From assembly GCA_946478675.1 (NCBI GenBank), contig CAMLEF010000014.1, forward strand, positions 1 through 27,862: a stretch of 27,862 nt of DNA, read 5' to 3'. The DNA comes from an uncultured Flavobacteriales bacterium (GTDB taxonomy: Bacteria; Bacteroidota; Bacteroidia; Palsa-965). A program made the translations under genes and the position numbers. The notes under the pieces are model-generated. The model had not been told where the DNA came from. It was given only the letters and a program-made list of their open reading frames with translations, and did not search any database. Below are positions 16,292 through 24,511 of the stretch, in pieces. How positions within the stretch are numbered: the first letter of the stretch is position 1; each line of letters begins with the position of its first letter.

Positions 16292-16310
16292 AACCACGGA
16301 GACACGGAGA
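16292..16310. repeat. Short ACCACGGAGACACGGAG word repeat
   Basis: The words aaccacggagacacggaga, in the short convergent gap between the AddB-like gene and the XRE gene, belong to a loose repeat type also seen in the form ctctgcg/ctgcgtctctgcgg at 8530-8561. Only one copy is present here. Confidence 0.3.
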
Positions 16311-16335
16311 TTGCGATTTCGTCTAAGCGTTCCAT

Positions 16336-16710
16336 TTATTTATGCTTTCGCTTTTCTTTCCTTTCCCTCTCCTCTTTCTCGTCGAGTTTCGCTTTTAAAC
16401 GTTCGATCTCGTTGAGCAGCATTTGCATTTGTCGCTGGAGGCGCTCCATTTCGTCTTTCGTTGCATAGCCGTAAGGAATCCGCGGTTCCATCACGTGACG
16501 CGAAGCGTAATGCTCGTCGAAGAATTCGCAGATGTTTACTTCGAGCACTTCGGCGATGCGGATCAACCGGCTGGTGTTGGCGTCGGTTTCCCCGCGTTCG
16601 ATCTTCGCGTAAGCGCCGCCGGTTATCCCGAGATCATGCGCCACATTCGCCTGGCTGAGGCCTTTTGCTGCCCGTATTCTGCGGATCCGTTCGCCGATTT
16701 GTTTGTTCAC
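16336..16710 (-). CDS. XRE family transcriptional regulator with C-terminal coiled coil
   Basis: A 124-residue protein. Residues about 6-65 form a Cro/C1-type helix-turn-helix: IRRIRAAKGLSQANVAHDLG, ITGGAYAKIERGETDANTS, RLIRIAEVLEVNICEFF. After a linker (YASRHVMEPRIPYGYATK) residues about 85-124 are a charged heptad-like coiled coil (ERLQRQMQMLLNEIERLKAK) ending in Lys/Arg. The coiled coil suggests a dimer. The start is GTG at 16710; the next Met is far inside the protein. The gene is divergent from the methyltransferase gene across 109 bases that contain two TAATTGT direct repeats. By position it is a candidate controller of the restriction system, like C proteins of type II systems, but it carries a longer tail than those. 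Confidence 0.88.
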   Translation of the reverse strand: MNKQIGERIRRIRAAKGLSQANVAHDLGITGGAYAKIERGETDANTSRLIRIAEVLEVNICEFFDEHYASRHVMEPRIPYGYATKDEMERLQRQMQMLLNEIERLKAKLDEKEERERKEKRKHK

Positions 16711-16761
16711 GAATCCAAATTTCCTAATCCTATACGGGAGAAAATGTCGAACAGGGATCGT

Positions 16762-16804
16762 TAATTGTCCTTAAAAGACACTAATTGTATTAATGGTATA
16801 TTTG
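16762..16804. promoter_or_regulatory. mod promoter box and candidate XRE operator repeats
   Basis: TATATTTG (16797-16804) matches TAnnTTTG exactly and lies 15 bases before the GTG at 16820. TAATTGT occurs at 16762-16768 and again at 16782-16788, exactly 20 bases apart, two helical turns, as expected for operator half-sites of a dimeric regulator. The second copy is 8 bases from the promoter box. Confidence 0.5.
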
Positions 16805-16819
16805 GGCTCAGCCTCGACT

Positions 16820-18472
16820 GTGCCCACGCTTCACTGGATCGGAAAAGAAAAAGTTGTCGCCCATCACCTGGACGTGCCTTTTCACGTGCTGAAGCATCAA
16901 TATGGGTTTACCGAAAACGGCAAGCAGGAATTGCCGTCGGGAAGCGGAAACAAAATTATCCACGGGGACAATCTTGTAGCGTTAAAAGCACTATTGCCCG
17001 AGTACGAGGGACGGGTTAAATGCATTTACATCGACCCGCCGTACAATACGGGCAACGAGAATTGGGTCTACAACGACAATGTGAATGATCCGCGCCTCGC
17101 GAAATGGCTGCACGAAGTCGTCGGCAAAGAAGGAGAAGATCTCAGCCGCCACGACAAATGGCTGTGCATGATGTACCCGCGGCTGAAGTTGCTGCATAAA
17201 TTACTCTCGGCCGACGGAGCAATTTTTATTTCTATCGATGATAACGAGCTGGCGAATCTCAAGCTGATCATGGATGAGATTTTCGGCGCCGCAAACTTTG
17301 TCGACTTTTTCTCCTGGCAGAAATCGGATACGCCTGCGAACCTTTCGTACAAAACGAAGAAAGCCGTGGAGTATGTGGTCTGTTATCAAAAACAGAAAAA
17401 CCGCATCAAGTTCAAAGGTCTGCAGAAAGAAAGCGGCAGCGACAACCCGCTGATCAAACCCGGCAATTCGACGAAGACGCTGCTGTTCCGTAAAGAATGG
17501 GTGAAGACGAATTTCAAAGAGGACGTTCGTTTTGCAAAAGGCGTTTACGGAACGAAAAACAACCCGGTAGAGCTGCTCGACGATATTGAAATTAAAAACG
17601 GCGTTATACAGCAGGATTTTTCATTGCGCGCGAATTTCATCTGGCTGCAGGAGAAACTGGCGGAAGAAGTGGCGAACGGAACGGAAATCCGGATCAAAAC
17701 GAAAACGCTGGTTCCTTCTTATGATAAAGCGAATTACGAGCCCGAAGTCCCGTGGAATCTCATCGACACTTCCTTCGGTGTAGGAACGACGCAACAGGGC
17801 GGCGATTTGCTGCGGTCGATCTTCGCGGAAAAAGTTTTTGATTTCCCCAAGCCGCCGTCGCTCATCGAATACCTCGTCGATTTTCTCTGCGAGCGAAACG
17901 ACATTGTTCTCGATTCGTTCGCCGGTTCAGGAACGACTGCACATGCAGTGCTCAACCTCAATAAAAGAGACGGCGGCAACCGGAAATTCATCCTGGTGCA
18001 GGTCGATGAGAACGACAAATCCGGGAATCCCGTCAACATCGCGGAGACGATCACGAGCGAACGTGTCCGACGCGTCATCCAGGGTTACGGCGATACGCCC
18101 GGCACCGGAGGCGGCTTCGATTATTACGAGCTCGGTCCTACGCTGTTCACGCCGGATGGGGAATTGAACGAGCTCGCGGGCCAGGAAAATATTTTCCGCT
18201 ACATCTGGTACAGCGAAACGCATCAACGCTTTTTCCGCGTGCAGTCGCGCAACGAATACCTGCTCGGCTGGCACAACGGCACGGTGTATTATTTCGCTTA
18301 CGATCCCGACGGCACCACCACGCTCGATCATAAATTCCTCTCGACGCTCGATCCGCAATTCTACGGCGAGCAGTATATCATCTACGCCGACAATTGCCTG
18401 CTGTCGCGCGAATTCATGGAAGAGAAAAATATCATTTTCAAAAAGATCCCGCGGGACATTACGAAACTCTGA
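16820..18472 (+). CDS. Type III-like DNA methyltransferase (Mod), beta class
   Basis: A 550-residue DNA methyltransferase, probably N6-adenine specific. The catalytic motif IV DPPYNTGNENWVYND (D72) comes before the AdoMet-binding motif I DSFAGSGTTAHA (from D365), which is the beta-class order used by type III Mod proteins. HGDNLVALKALL precedes the catalytic motif. The middle region (about 170-350) should hold the target recognition domain; the C-terminus (about 430-550) is a further domain ending IPRDITKL. I start at GTG 16820, giving the familiar MPTLHWIGKEKVV opening; the ATG at 16793 would place the promoter box TATATTTG inside the gene. The res gene starts 2 bases after the stop, so the two form one operon. 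No simple repeats that could drive phase variation are visible. Confidence 0.93.
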   Translation: MPTLHWIGKEKVVAHHLDVPFHVLKHQYGFTENGKQELPSGSGNKIIHGDNLVALKALLPEYEGRVKCIYIDPPYNTGNENWVYNDNVNDPRLAKWLHEVVGKEGEDLSRHDKWLCMMYPRLKLLHKLLSADGAIFISIDDNELANLKLIMDEIFGAANFVDFFSWQKSDTPANLSYKTKKAVEYVVCYQKQKNRIKFKGLQKESGSDNPLIKPGNSTKTLLFRKEWVKTNFKEDVRFAKGVYGTKNNPVELLDDIEIKNGVIQQDFSLRANFIWLQEKLAEEVANGTEIRIKTKTLVPSYDKANYEPEVPWNLIDTSFGVGTTQQGGDLLRSIFAEKVFDFPKPPSLIEYLVDFLCERNDIVLDSFAGSGTTAHAVLNLNKRDGGNRKFILVQVDENDKSGNPVNIAETITSERVRRVIQGYGDTPGTGGGFDYYELGPTLFTPDGELNELAGQENIFRYIWYSETHQRFFRVQSRNEYLLGWHNGTVYYFAYDPDGTTTLDHKFLSTLDPQFYGEQYIIYADNCLLSREFMEEKNIIFKKIPRDITKL

Positions 18473-18474
18473 CC

Positions 18475-21069
18475 ATGGAATTAAAATCCTACCAGCAGGA
18501 TGCGCTGAACAACCTCGACGAATACCTGCGCCGGGTGCGGAAAGCAGGTTACGCCGCGGCGTTCAATCAATTCTGGGAAGAGCGGCTGGGGCCTTACAAC
18601 CCGCTCGAAGGAAAAGGCATGGAGCCGTACCGCGATGATCTTCCGGGCGTGCCACACGTTTGCATCAAAGTGCCGACAGCCGGCGGTAAAACGTTCATTG
18701 CGGCGAATGCGATCGATGTGGTGTATCGTTATTACCGCCACGATATGGCCAAAGCGGTGGTGTGGCTGGTGCCTTCGGTAACGATCCTCGAGCAGACGCT
18801 GAAGAATTTGTCCGATCCCGCGCATCCTTACCGGCAGCGCATCAACACGCATTTCAACAGCCGCGTCGAAGTGTTCGGCAAGGAAGATCTCCTGCAGGGC
18901 AGCAGCTTCAACCCGGTTACCGTGCGGGAGCAGCTGAATATTCTCGTGCTCAGCTTCGACTCGCTTCGGAGCCGGAAGAAAGAAGACCGTAAGTTTTACC
19001 AGGAGAACGGACAGCTCGCGCCCTTCGTGCTTAACGACGGTGACAACGAGCACGTGCTGCCCGGCACCGAAGAGTCTGCGCTGATCAACATCATCCGCAA
19101 GTTGAAGCCGCTTGTGATTGTCGATGAAGCGCACGGTGCGGTAAGCGAGCTGAGCGTGGAGATGCTGAAGAACCTGAACCCTTCGTTCGTGCTCGACCTG
19201 ACGGCAACACCGCGCGCAAACAGCAACATCATCAGCTTTGTCGATGCGCTCGCTTTGCGGAAAGAGAACATGGTGAAGCTGCCGGTGATCGTCTACAACC
19301 ACAACGACCGCAACGCAGTCATCGAAAACGCGATCAACCTGCGGGCGCGGCTCGAGGAAGATGCGAAAGAAGAAGAGAAGAACGGCGGCGCTTACATCCG
19401 TCCCATCGTGTTGTTCCAGGCGCAAACGAAGACTGCGGAAAACAACGTGACGTTTGAAAAGATCCGCAAAGTGCTGCTCGACCTGCAGATCCCTGCCGAA
19501 CAGATCAGGATAAAAACGGCAGAGATCAATGAGCTGAAAAATACCGACCTGCTCTCGCGTGATTGCCCGGTGCGCTTCATCATCACCGTGAATGCGCTGA
19601 AAGAAGGCTGGGACTGCCCGTTCGCTTACGTGCTGGCTTCGCTTGCCGACCGCACTTCTTCGATCGACGTGGAGCAGATCCTCGGTCGCATTCTTCGCCA
19701 GCCGTATGTAAGGAAACACGACAAGCTGTTGCTCAACTGCTCGTTCGTGCTCACCTCTTCGGGAAAGATCATCGACGTGCTCGATCGTATCGTCCAGGGA
19801 TTGAACAAAGCCGGTTTCAGCAGCCACGATTACAAGCTCGCGAATGAGCTGCCGGTGGAAGCGATCGTAAAGCAGGAAGCGGTGCAGGAACAGCTGCAAC
19901 TCACGGAAAGCGAACCGGAATTTTCAGTGAACACGGACGCTATTCATATCGGGGAAGAGCACGCAGAAAGTCCTGCGCTGAAAACCGTAGAGACGCAGGC
20001 GATCGCAGCCGTTGAGCAGATGGAGCGCCTGGTGGAAGAGCGTGCGTCTTCAGGAGAAGTTTTGTCGTTTGAAATCGAAAGCAAGGTGACTTACTACGAA
20101 ATGAAAGAGGCTTTCGCCGAAACGGCAAAGTCGATCAGCCTGCCGCAATTCTTCCTGAAAGTTCCGCCGAGCCCGCTGCTGTTCGGTGACGAAGAACAGT
20201 TCGTGTTTCTTTCGAAAGAAAACCTGCTGCAGGATTTCCGCCTGAGCCAGAAAGGCCACGACATTCATTTCGAAATGATCGACCCCGAGCTGTTTGCTGT
20301 CGATCTCGAACAAACGACAGGCGACGACTTTACGCCGACATTCAACCGTTTGCCGCGCAAAGACCAGGACCCGATCGTCAGCTACATCGTTGCACAGCCT
20401 CGCGAGAACCAGGTAAAGCTGCTGACCGGGCGATTGGTCAGTCTCATCGATATCCGGTCGATTGCAGACAAAGAGATCGCCGCCTACGTGAAAAAAATTG
20501 TCGCTGATTTTACGCCGCAGCAATTCACGGATGTGCTTTATCACATTCATTCGTATGCCGACAAGATCCGCGACAAGATCAATGTGCTGGCCGCGGTGTA
20601 TGCGGAAGAACGGTTCCGGATGGATATTGCAGCAGAACAAATCGTGGCGCGCCCGAATTATCATCTGCCGGAGCGTATCCGCCCGACACGTCTTGCTCCT
20701 GCAATCGGGAAATCACTGTATCGTTCCGAAGCTGCCATGAACCCGTTCGAATCGGAAATGATCGCTGCGATCGCCAATTGCCCGAACGTGCTTTTCTGGC
20801 ACCGCAATCCTTCCAACGGTTTTTACATCAACGGCTACACGAAACATTATCCCGATTTTATCGTCTGCACCGAATCGCGCAGGATCATCGTGATCGAAAC
20901 CAAAGGTGATTTCCTCGACGGAAAGAATACGATGTCGAAGATCACGCTGGGCAGCCAGTGGGAAAAACAGGCCGGCCCGCAGTACAAGTATTTTATGGTC
21001 TTCGAAGAAAAAGAAGTGCCCGGCGCATACACCTTGCCCGGCATGCTGGATATTATCGGCAAGCTTTAA
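18475..21069 (+). CDS. Type III-like restriction subunit (Res), helicase-nuclease
   Basis: An 864-residue superfamily 2 helicase fused to a nuclease. Walker A is PTAGGKT (K72), followed by VVWLVPSVTILEQTL (motif Ia), DEAH at 217-220, LTATP at 242-246, the GWDCPFAYVLASLADRTSS region and motif VI QILGRILRQP (from 401). The C-terminus carries a PD-(D/E)XK nuclease: PDFIV with D794, then VIETKGD with E808 and K810. All catalytic residues needed for translocation and cleavage are present, so it should be active. It is somewhat shorter than EcoP15I Res (about 970). The ATG at 18475 is 2 bases after the mod stop; the longer frame upstream overlaps mod and is rejected. Together with Mod it should cut DNA lacking the host methylation pattern. 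Confidence 0.92.
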   Translation: MELKSYQQDALNNLDEYLRRVRKAGYAAAFNQFWEERLGPYNPLEGKGMEPYRDDLPGVPHVCIKVPTAGGKTFIAANAIDVVYRYYRHDMAKAVVWLVPSVTILEQTLKNLSDPAHPYRQRINTHFNSRVEVFGKEDLLQGSSFNPVTVREQLNILVLSFDSLRSRKKEDRKFYQENGQLAPFVLNDGDNEHVLPGTEESALINIIRKLKPLVIVDEAHGAVSELSVEMLKNLNPSFVLDLTATPRANSNIISFVDALALRKENMVKLPVIVYNHNDRNAVIENAINLRARLEEDAKEEEKNGGAYIRPIVLFQAQTKTAENNVTFEKIRKVLLDLQIPAEQIRIKTAEINELKNTDLLSRDCPVRFIITVNALKEGWDCPFAYVLASLADRTSSIDVEQILGRILRQPYVRKHDKLLLNCSFVLTSSGKIIDVLDRIVQGLNKAGFSSHDYKLANELPVEAIVKQEAVQEQLQLTESEPEFSVNTDAIHIGEEHAESPALKTVETQAIAAVEQMERLVEERASSGEVLSFEIESKVTYYEMKEAFAETAKSISLPQFFLKVPPSPLLFGDEEQFVFLSKENLLQDFRLSQKGHDIHFEMIDPELFAVDLEQTTGDDFTPTFNRLPRKDQDPIVSYIVAQPRENQVKLLTGRLVSLIDIRSIADKEIAAYVKKIVADFTPQQFTDVLYHIHSYADKIRDKINVLAAVYAEERFRMDIAAEQIVARPNYHLPERIRPTRLAPAIGKSLYRSEAAMNPFESEMIAAIANCPNVLFWHRNPSNGFYINGYTKHYPDFIVCTESRRIIVIETKGDFLDGKNTMSKITLGSQWEKQAGPQYKYFMVFEEKEVPGAYTLPGMLDIIGKL

Positions 21070-21140
21070 ACTCCTGGCGCTGTCGGAAATAGTTCAGCAA
21101 TAACCGACATTGAACCCGGAACGTTAAACCCGAAACTTTT

Positions 21141-21239
21141 TCAGATATCCGCCCACATCCGAAGCAAATTGCTCCAGCTTTGAAGTAGCAGCTGCGTTTC
21201 TTTTCCCTGCGGATTTTCTTTCGCCATCGTTTCGTGCAT
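21141..21239 (-). pseudogene. Severed C-terminal tail of the PKHD dioxygenase
   Basis: Reading on in frame past the TAG at 21240-21242 gives 32 codons (MHETMAKENPQGKETQLLLQ, then SWSNLLRMWADI) to a TGA at 21141-21143. The ending NLLRMWA-D is the usual C-terminus of YbiX-type hydroxylases. Joined with the upstream part the protein would be 225 residues, the family's normal length. Confidence 0.8.
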
Positions 21240-21818
21240 CTATTGCAGATCGGCGAGAATCTGGCGCTGCTCGCCGGAACGCACCGCGCATTGCATCCAC
21301 GTCACCACCGCGCGACGCTGCCCGCTCTTCACTTCATTCACGCAATGCACGTACTGGCAGGGATACACCACCACTTCGCCTGCTGCGGGTTTGTAAGTGC
21401 GCTCGCCGCTGTCGGTTCGGATGACGAGCTCGCCGCCTTCGTACGTGGACGGATCATCAATGAAGATCGTCATCGCAAGATCGGTGCGCACGGCGGGATT
21501 GCCCATGATCGGCGCATCGACGTGCCAGCCGTAGCCCATGCCGGTTTCGTATTTGCTGAAGAGCAATTGGTACACGCGCGAAACGTAAAACGCCAGGTTG
21601 AATTTCGGCTCGCTCACCAGCGCCGTGCCGATGAGCTGCTGCAGCTGCGGAAGCACCGTGCGGTCGTTGAGGTCGACCTGGAAATTATTCTTGACGAGCT
21701 TCGCGGCATCGGTAGCTGTTGTTTTGCCGTCGACATACGGAGCGGCATCGAGCAGGCTGCGGACCATTTCGAGGGTTTCTGCATTCAGCAGGCGGAATTG
21801 GTGCACGTGTTGTGACAT
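21240..21818 (-). CDS. PKHD-type Fe(II)/2-oxoglutarate dioxygenase, truncated by in-frame TAG
   Basis: As read, a 192-residue protein of the YbiX/PiuC family of iron- and 2-oxoglutarate-dependent hydroxylases, often found near iron-uptake genes. The catalytic core is whole: H99 and D101 in YGWHVDAPIM, H158 in YPCQYVHCVNEV, and R168/R169 in GQRRAVVTW, which bind iron and 2-oxoglutarate. Other family segments are LVKNNFQVDLNDR and MTIFIDDPSTYEGGEL. The reading frame stops at TAG (21240-21242), but the next 32 codons still encode the normal C-terminal helix. So the gene seems recently interrupted, or the stop is a sequencing error or is read through. Without the tail folding or dimerisation could be impaired. 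Confidence 0.88.
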   Translation of the reverse strand: MSQHVHQFRLLNAETLEMVRSLLDAAPYVDGKTTATDAAKLVKNNFQVDLNDRTVLPQLQQLIGTALVSEPKFNLAFYVSRVYQLLFSKYETGMGYGWHVDAPIMGNPAVRTDLAMTIFIDDPSTYEGGELVIRTDSGERTYKPAAGEVVVYPCQYVHCVNEVKSGQRRAVVTWMQCAVRSGEQRQILADLQ

Positions 21819-22158
21819 GACGATAAATTTTGCGCCAAGCTACACAAGAATGCGTGAAATGCGTCAGGGAACAATGAAAGAAGAAAATTACAGAAGACGA
21901 ACAAACGCAGCTCGCGGCGCAATGAATTGCTGCAGTTGAAGAAAAAATATCAGGAGCGATGGCAACAATTCGTGCACGCAGCGTATCATTCAGCGGCTGC
22001 GCATTTTTGGTTCACGACGATAATTTCCTTTCCCGGCGCCGGTTTTACAGGTGCAGGATTTTTTGAGCGGACGCAGCTCTTCCGCCGATTAGTGATTTTT
22101 CGCTTCTTTTTTGTCACTTTTTAGCGCATCTGCATTATTAAAAAGTCCCTGTCCCTGT
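21819..22158. other. Gene-free intergenic stretch
   Basis: This 340-base gap between the divergent PKHD and M48 genes holds no ORF with credible coding features. A weak TAGCTTGG (minus, 21835-21842) could be part of the PKHD promoter. The right end is AT-rich with a T run near 22096-22122, consistent with an upstream promoter region. I see no repeat family or RNA structure here. Confidence 0.4.
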
Positions 22159-22166
22159 TAACTTTG
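22159..22166 (+). promoter_or_regulatory. -7 promoter box directly before the first M48 gene
   Basis: TAACTTTG matches TAnnTTTG exactly and ends only 5 bases before ATG 22172. The signal peptide fixes that start codon, so the transcript should have almost no leader. No TTG at -33 spacing is visible. Confidence 0.6.
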
Positions 22167-22171
22167 AATAT

Positions 22172-24511
22172 ATGAATCAACTCCAAAGGCTTTTCCTAAC
22201 GGTCATTGTCCTCTTTCCCTTTTTGGCGACTGCGCAACAGGTGCCGAATATGGACAATTACCAACCGGCCCGCTCCAATGGTCCGCTGCCGAAAGATTTC
22301 CTGATGACGACCGTTCAGAAGTACGAACGCGACAAGCAGAAGATCAACCAGGCGCAGGACCAAAGCATGCAGAAGGCCGAAGAAACTTTCTACCTGCAAA
22401 CGAACTATTCGGTCGACCAGCTCCGTTTCAGCGGAAGCGTGCTGGTGAACGACTCGATGGGCCAGTACGTCAATCGTGTTGCCGACTCGCTGCTGCTGAA
22501 GCAGGATCCGGAACTGCGCAGGAAGCTCAGCTTCTACATTCTTCGTTCTTCGGCAGTAAACGCGTTCACCACCGACCAGGGCGCGATCTTCGTGACGGTG
22601 GGACTGCTCACGCGTTTGCATAATGAAGCGGAGCTGGCGTACGTGCTCGCGCACGAGGTCATCCACTACAAGCGTCATCACGTGCTTACCGGTTACGTCG
22701 AAGGCGTGAAAGCGCGCGAAGGCATCGACCAGTACGAAGCGACGACATTCGAAAACCGTTTCCTCAAGCGCCACCGTTATGCGCGCAGCCAGGAATCGCA
22801 GGCCGATGAAGAAGGCTTCGAGCTGCTCGTGAATTCGAATTACGATCCGGATGCCGCGATCGGCGCTTTCGATATTCTCGCGCTCGCCGATGCGCCGTTC
22901 AGCGATACGACCTTCACGAAAACATTCTTCGAATCGCCGTACTTCGTTTTCCCTTCGAAATACCAGCCGGACACCGTGAAAGCGATCCATCCGCAGGACG
23001 AAGACGAAGATGACGATCTCGCTACGCACCCGAGCGTTTACAAGCGCCGCAAAACGATCCTGCGAAAATTCCACAAGCTCCCGGGAACGGATAGCACCGG
23101 GCAAACGTTCCTCGTTTCCGAAACGATGTTCTGGCGCGTGAAAGCGATGGCGCGTTTTGAAGAATGCGCGGAGCACACCGGCGACGGCGAATACCAGGAA
23201 GCGATGTACGCCGATTTTGCAGAGCAGCAAACGTATTTGCACAACCATTATCTCGAACGCGAAATGGTGCGCGCGATGTACGCCGAAGCGATCCGCAAAA
23301 ACCGCCTGTTTAATTTCAACGACCTCAACGCGCTGCTGCAGGCGCTTTTCTCCGGCGGCATGAGCGCGGGAGACGAAGAGCGGCCGGTCGGTGAGCAGGG
23401 AAGAATGAAAGCGTTCGTAGACAAGACCGATGCAACCGGCTGGAATGTGGCGGCGCTGAATTACGCGTGGGCCGTGCACAAACGTTATCCCGACGACGTT
23501 GACGTGACGAACTGGTGCCGCGGGCTCATGCGCGAGCTGACGGTGAAAAACGATATCCGTTCGAAAGATTTCGAGAAAACGGACAGCGCGTTCATCGCCA
23601 TCGGCAACAAAGCGCTGAACGATACAGCCATTGCCCGCAAGATCAAATACGACACGCCGTCAGGACGGTTCCAGGCCGCGATCGATCACCTGAAAAAAGA
23701 TTCGCTCGATCATTATCACTACTGGCAGTTCGCTTTCATCGAGCAGCTGAAAGATTCGGAATTCGTGCAGATGTTCCGCTGGGCGGAGAACTATGCCGAC
23801 AGCCTCGAGCTGGACGATTCGCTCTGGTATGAAAAGAGCAAACACGAACGCCAGAAGCTGAAAGCCGAATACCGCGCGGAAACGCAAGGTCCGCAGGGAC
23901 TTTCGAAAATTGTCGCCGTCAACCCGATCTACATTGCTTACGACGACCGCGATGAAAATTCCGACGTCGACGTGCGCAAAACGCTGGAAGGTCACGACGC
24001 ACTCATCGAGGAAATGCGAAAGAGCGCAGCCATGAACGGCATCGACTTACAATTCCTCGACGCTGATAACATGGACACGAACAGCGTCGATCGCTTCAAC
24101 GATCTGATGACGGCCAGCGAATGGTTCGACCAGCGCGACGAGTTCGGCGACAACCAGATTCTTCCCTACCCGCAGGAATCGATGAAAGCGATCGCGGAGA
24201 AATACGGCACGCGTTATTTCATGTGGTCGGCGTACATCACCTACACGGAGAAACGCAGCGTTGGCGGAAAGATCGCGAACGTGCTCGGCATGGCGTTTAC
24301 ACCGGTTGCGCCGCAGCTTGCGTATCGCCTCTTCGCACCGCGTCAGGATATTTATTACATCGCCATCGTGTATGATGTCGTCAGCGGCAAGCCCGTCTTC
24401 GCGCAACGCACGAAAATGGAAAACCAGCGCGTCACGAAAGACCGCATGCGTTTGCACGTGTTCGATCTCATGCGTCTTCTTTCGAAACCCAAAAAGACCG
24501 CCTCCAAATGA
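22172..24511 (+). CDS. Exported M48 family metalloprotease with long C-terminal extension (copy A)
   Basis: A 779-residue protein. Residues 1-22 are a signal peptide (MNQLQRLFLTVIVLFPFLATAQ). The M48 domain (about 70-330) has AFTTDQGAIFVTVGLLTRL, the zinc motif H161EVIH165 in LAHEVIHYKRHH and the third ligand E208 in QESQADEEGF, plus ATHPSVYKRRK near its end. About 450 residues follow that have no counterpart in typical M48 proteins; the first part is helical and possibly TPR-like, and the end (about 590-770) alternates strands and helices (KIVAVNPIYIAYDD, YFMWSAYITYTEKR, YYIAIVYDVVSGKPVFAQ). No lipobox is present, so a periplasmic location is likely. It overlaps the barrel gene by four bases and is paralogous to the gene at 25293-27650. 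Confidence 0.9.
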   Translation: MNQLQRLFLTVIVLFPFLATAQQVPNMDNYQPARSNGPLPKDFLMTTVQKYERDKQKINQAQDQSMQKAEETFYLQTNYSVDQLRFSGSVLVNDSMGQYVNRVADSLLLKQDPELRRKLSFYILRSSAVNAFTTDQGAIFVTVGLLTRLHNEAELAYVLAHEVIHYKRHHVLTGYVEGVKAREGIDQYEATTFENRFLKRHRYARSQESQADEEGFELLVNSNYDPDAAIGAFDILALADAPFSDTTFTKTFFESPYFVFPSKYQPDTVKAIHPQDEDEDDDLATHPSVYKRRKTILRKFHKLPGTDSTGQTFLVSETMFWRVKAMARFEECAEHTGDGEYQEAMYADFAEQQTYLHNHYLEREMVRAMYAEAIRKNRLFNFNDLNALLQALFSGGMSAGDEERPVGEQGRMKAFVDKTDATGWNVAALNYAWAVHKRYPDDVDVTNWCRGLMRELTVKNDIRSKDFEKTDSAFIAIGNKALNDTAIARKIKYDTPSGRFQAAIDHLKKDSLDHYHYWQFAFIEQLKDSEFVQMFRWAENYADSLELDDSLWYEKSKHERQKLKAEYRAETQGPQGLSKIVAVNPIYIAYDDRDENSDVDVRKTLEGHDALIEEMRKSAAMNGIDLQFLDADNMDTNSVDRFNDLMTASEWFDQRDEFGDNQILPYPQESMKAIAEKYGTRYFMWSAYITYTEKRSVGGKIANVLGMAFTPVAPQLAYRLFAPRQDIYYIAIVYDVVSGKPVFAQRTKMENQRVTKDRMRLHVFDLMRLLSKPKKTASK

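Noticed and set aside
16820..21069. Phase-variable restriction system
   Set aside because: No tandem simple-sequence tract long enough to slip was seen in mod, res or their promoter region.
21081..21109. Possible terminator after res (TGTCGG / CCGACA)
   Set aside because: Only a 6-base stem with a 17-base loop and no T run follows, so it is too weak to call.
21927..22124. A 65-residue plus-strand ORF before M48 copy A
   Set aside because: It has no ATG with good context and no signal or domain, and its end is a T-rich promoter-like segment.
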